This document shows positions 61,308-64,000 of a DNA stretch of 64,000 nucleotides, one piece after another; position 1 is the stretch's first letter, and each line of letters begins with the position of its first letter. A model generated the notes under the pieces. It searched no databases. It worked only from the letters and a program-made list of their open reading frames with translations, and had not been told where the DNA came from. Source of the DNA: Frondihabitans australicus (GTDB lineage Bacteria; Actinomycetota; Actinomycetes; Actinomycetales; Microbacteriaceae); contig NZ_RBKS01000001.1 of the NCBI RefSeq assembly GCF_003634555.1, positions 3,596,001 through 3,660,000 of the forward strand, read 5' to 3'. The position numbers were made by a program, and so were the translations under genes.

Positions 61308-61495
61308 GTCGCGACCGTATCCGCCCGGCTCCTGCGCCCACCTCGGTCTCGGGAGTGACGAGAGCGGTCCTCGAGACGGATCTGCCGGACACTCGTATGA
61401 CTGCGGGGCACGCAAACCTGCGTCGCGTGCAGATTCACGCTCTGTTCACCTACCGGCCCTCGTTCGGGGGGCTTCGCCGTTGATAAACAACTCTT

Positions 61496-63643
61496 ATGCG
61501 ACTCATGGGAGATCTGAAAGGCTGGCGACGCATCACTGCGATCGCCGTGTCGGCGGGCGTGCTCTGCGCCGCCGCAGTGGGGGTCGGCAGTGCCGCCTCC
61601 GCCACTACCGCGGCACATTCCGGGGGAAACCAGCGTGGCACCACGATCACGACGACGGGCCTCAAGGCGGGTCAGATCAAGCACGTGTGGCTGATCATCC
61701 TCGAGAACAAGTCGTACGACGCGACCTTCACGGGCCTCAACCAGAACTCCTACCTCTGGAAGACGCTGCCGAGCGAGGGCGTCCTGCTCAAGAACTACTA
61801 CGGCACCGGCCACTCGTCGATGGACAACTACCTGTCGATGGTCTCGGGCCAGGCTCCCGAGGAGGACACCCAGGAGGACTGCTCGGTCGCCAACACGAAC
61901 TTCGGCAGCAACTCGTCGATCGTGACCAAGGGCGCGAACAAGGGCCAGGTCGCCTCGCTCGCGAACGCCTCGCAGCCCAGCAAGGCGAACGCCGCCAACG
62001 GCCTCAACGGCTGCACCTACCCGACCGACACCCCCACGCTCTTCAACCAGCTCGACGCCGCAGGCAAGACCTGGAAGGGCTACGCGCAGGATCTCGGCAA
62101 CCAGACCGGCCGCGAAGACGGCGTCTGCGGCGCTCCCGGCTCGGCGTCGAACAATCCGACGACCAACCCCACGTACCTCAGCGCGACCGCGGCTCACCCG
62201 CTGCCCGCCGGAGTGACGAGCTTCACCGGGGCCCAGGCGAACGACCAGTACGTCGCGAAGCACTTCCCCTTCCCGTGGTTCTCCAGCCTCACCGGAGCCG
62301 TCACCACGAGCGGCAAGGTCACGCCCGCTCTCACGAAGCCCGTCCAGGGCGGCACCGACTGCGACTCGAACCACATCGCCAACCTCGACTCGGCGAAGAA
62401 CGGCCTCTACAAGGACCTCCAGCACGAGTCCACGACGCCGGCCTTCAGCTGGATCACGCCGAACAACTGCTCGGACGCGCACGACGCGGTCTGCAAGGGC
62501 AACAACCTCTCGGGGTCGTTCACGAAGTCGGGCCAGCCGATCTACCAGGCCGGCACGCCCGCCCCGCAGTCGACCACCCCGGTCAACTACACCGGCGGCC
62601 TCTACGCCTCCGACCTGTTCCTCAAGTACTACATCCCGATGATCGAGAAGTCGGCGGCGTTCAAGGACGGCGGTCTGATCGACATCACGTTCGACGAGGC
62701 CGACCCGCCCTTCACCTACTCGGGCAACAGCTTCAACAACGCGAACGCCTACGGCCCCACGCTCGCCGACCAGCCGAACGCCGCCAACGGCATCAAGACC
62801 GACGCCGCAGGTGAGAACCTCTACGGCAAGAACGTCACCACGGAGCCGACCGGCGTCAACTCGACGCTAGGAACCGACTCGCAGGGCAACCAGCTCTACC
62901 CCGGGCCCGGCAACAACTCGTTCATCGACCGTCCGCCGGTGTGCACCTCGACCTCGCCGAAGGTGCCCGCGAACTGCGTGCCCGGCATCGTCGAGGGCGG
63001 CTCGGGCAGCAGCCCGGCGGCTCGCAACGACACGGCGCTGGCATCGACCGCGACGAGCTTCGTGCTCGACGACTCGATCCTCGCCGACGACACCGGCCGC
63101 ATGGTCACCGACACGACCGACACGACCGGCCCCGGCGGCACCAGCCCGATCCCGGCCAACACGTTCGTCGGCACCGTGAGCGACACCGGTCCCAACCCGG
63201 CCGCCACGAACGCCAGCTCGGTCATCAACGGCTCGTTCCAGCTCGTCGACGCCTCGGGCAACCCGGTCACCCCGACGGGCAGCGTCTCGAAGATCACGCT
63301 GAGCGCCGAGGGAGCCCCCGGCTACCTCACCGCCGGCCAGACCGCCGACCCGCTGTACGACGCGAAAGACGCGACCCCCGGCGGCGGCGACACCGGCAGC
63401 GTCCTGATCAGCCCGCTGATCAAGCCCGGCACGGTCTCGACGACGTACTACAACCACTACAGCTGGCTGCGGACCATGGAGGACATCTTCCAGGTCGGCG
63501 AGGGCCGCGACCGCCAGTCGCTGCCGGGCGGCTCGGTCTCGGGTGGCGTCGACGGACTCGGACACCTCGGGTTCGCCGCGCAGCCGGGCCTCGCGCCCTT
63601 CGGGCCGGACGTGTTCAACAACACGGGGAACAGGCACTGGTGA
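61496..63643 (+). CDS. Secreted phosphoesterase (phospholipase C/acid phosphatase family)
   Basis: A 715-residue exported protein with a signal peptide (cleavage near SAASAT). The phosphoesterase family signature is IKHVWLIILENKSYDATFTG, followed by YYGTGHSSMDNYLSMVSGQ and, later, WITPNNCSDAHDAVC and IDITFDEADPPF with metal ligands. A C-terminal repeat-like domain with Gly/Thr-rich linkers (PGGTSPIPANTFVG) precedes a last conserved HYSWLRTMEDIFQ. It probably hydrolyses phosphate monoesters or phospholipids outside the cell. Confidence 0.87.
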   Translation: MRLMGDLKGWRRITAIAVSAGVLCAAAVGVGSAASATTAAHSGGNQRGTTITTTGLKAGQIKHVWLIILENKSYDATFTGLNQNSYLWKTLPSEGVLLKNYYGTGHSSMDNYLSMVSGQAPEEDTQEDCSVANTNFGSNSSIVTKGANKGQVASLANASQPSKANAANGLNGCTYPTDTPTLFNQLDAAGKTWKGYAQDLGNQTGREDGVCGAPGSASNNPTTNPTYLSATAAHPLPAGVTSFTGAQANDQYVAKHFPFPWFSSLTGAVTTSGKVTPALTKPVQGGTDCDSNHIANLDSAKNGLYKDLQHESTTPAFSWITPNNCSDAHDAVCKGNNLSGSFTKSGQPIYQAGTPAPQSTTPVNYTGGLYASDLFLKYYIPMIEKSAAFKDGGLIDITFDEADPPFTYSGNSFNNANAYGPTLADQPNAANGIKTDAAGENLYGKNVTTEPTGVNSTLGTDSQGNQLYPGPGNNSFIDRPPVCTSTSPKVPANCVPGIVEGGSGSSPAARNDTALASTATSFVLDDSILADDTGRMVTDTTDTTGPGGTSPIPANTFVGTVSDTGPNPAATNASSVINGSFQLVDASGNPVTPTGSVSKITLSAEGAPGYLTAGQTADPLYDAKDATPGGGDTGSVLISPLIKPGTVSTTYYNHYSWLRTMEDIFQVGEGRDRQSLPGGSVSGGVDGLGHLGFAAQPGLAPFGPDVFNNTGNRHW

Positions 63644-64000
63644 GCTCCACCGCCTACAACGCACGACCCCAGGGCCGGCTCGTCTCGCGAGCCGGCCTCT
63701 GGGCCGTCGTGGGGCCGCTGGCTCTCGCGGCGGGGTTGGCTGTCGCGGCGTGCTTCCACGCTGCTCCTGCGACCTCGGCCGCCGAGCCCGCCTACGGCAC
63801 GATGCCCGCGTACCTGAAGAAGATCGCCGGCGACGGCACCGACGCGATGCTCACCGGCACCGCGGCGCGCCCGGCGCTGACCTCGGAGGGCGACACCGTC
63901 AAGGTGATGCTGCCCGGCGGAGGCTCGGTGCGGATGGACGTGACCGGGCCGGTGGTGCCCGGCGAGGGCCTCCCGTTCCAGGCGGACTACACGACCTGCA
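63640..64000 (+). CDS. Exported hypothetical protein (5' part)
   Basis: The GTG start overlaps the phosphoesterase stop by four bases and the frame is open to the end of the window. It has a signal segment (AGLWAVVGPLALAAGLAVAA, cut after a Cys- or Ala-rich region) and then PAYGTMPAYLKKIAGDGTDA. The first 120 residues give no family. Its coupling to the phosphoesterase suggests a partner or accessory protein. Confidence 0.75.
   Translation, partial: MSSTAYNARPQGRLVSRAGLWAVVGPLALAAGLAVAACFHAAPATSAAEPAYGTMPAYLKKIAGDGTDAMLTGTAARPALTSEGDTVKVMLPGGGSVRMDVTGPVVPGEGLPFQADYTTC

Overview
The window looks like part of the chromosome of a high-GC actinobacterium, most likely a Microbacteriaceae-type organism. 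This rests on the high GC content, the frequent GTG starts and 4-base stop/start overlaps, the actinobacterial gene families (LAL regulators, DyP with encapsulin, LytR-CpsA-Psr, secreted exported enzymes) and the lack of any phage or plasmid backbone. No tRNA, rRNA, CRISPR array or insertion sequence was recognised.

Layout. Bases 1-16,251: the acetoin genes (3' end of alsS, then budA); three large ATP-binding LuxR-type (LAL) regulators around an MFS exporter; an aquaporin; a DyP peroxidase with its encapsulin shell; and a molybdopterin oxidoreductase with a flavin reductase partner. Bases 16,352-25,467: redox and export genes, including an SDR-fold protein without its catalytic residues, a quinone reductase, a lipoprotein, NAD-dependent formate dehydrogenase, an MFS exporter, a YoaK-type membrane protein, a paired fluoride exporter, a PrsW-type protease and a DUF1003 gene broken by a TGA. 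Bases 25,477-30,631: an operon ending in a truncated stand-alone alanyl-tRNA synthetase followed by a DedA/MprF-type membrane aminoacyltransferase. This pair is the most novel-looking system in the window. Bases 30,671-42,480: TetR, MsrA-MsrB, MarR with two clear operators, SDR, a STAND regulator, an MmyB-type regulator, a DUF1269 stress protein, oxalate decarboxylase and a flavin monooxygenase. Bases 42,650-50,423: poorly known genes (YaaC, a DUF723-like zinc protein, XRE-ImmA peptidase), some of them frameshifted. Bases 50,430-51,324: a repeat-rich noncoding junction with long direct and inverted repeats. From 51,325 to the end: genes of a more core type with more uniform GC-ending codons (secreted hydrolase, LCP protein, Lgt, HdeD-like protein, large secreted nuclease, esterase, phosphoesterase).

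The first 50 kb reads as an accessory stress and redox island. It holds peroxide defence (DyP-encapsulin), methionine sulfoxide repair, acid or oxalate handling (oxalate to formate to CO2 plus NADH), fluoride export and envelope lipid modification. A short near-palindromic motif (consensus GAGTCANNYGMC) recurs in the gaps in front of many of these genes and may mark a shared regulon. At least three apparent 1-base frameshifts and one Trp-to-stop change occur in the window, so both real gene decay and sequencing error should be considered.
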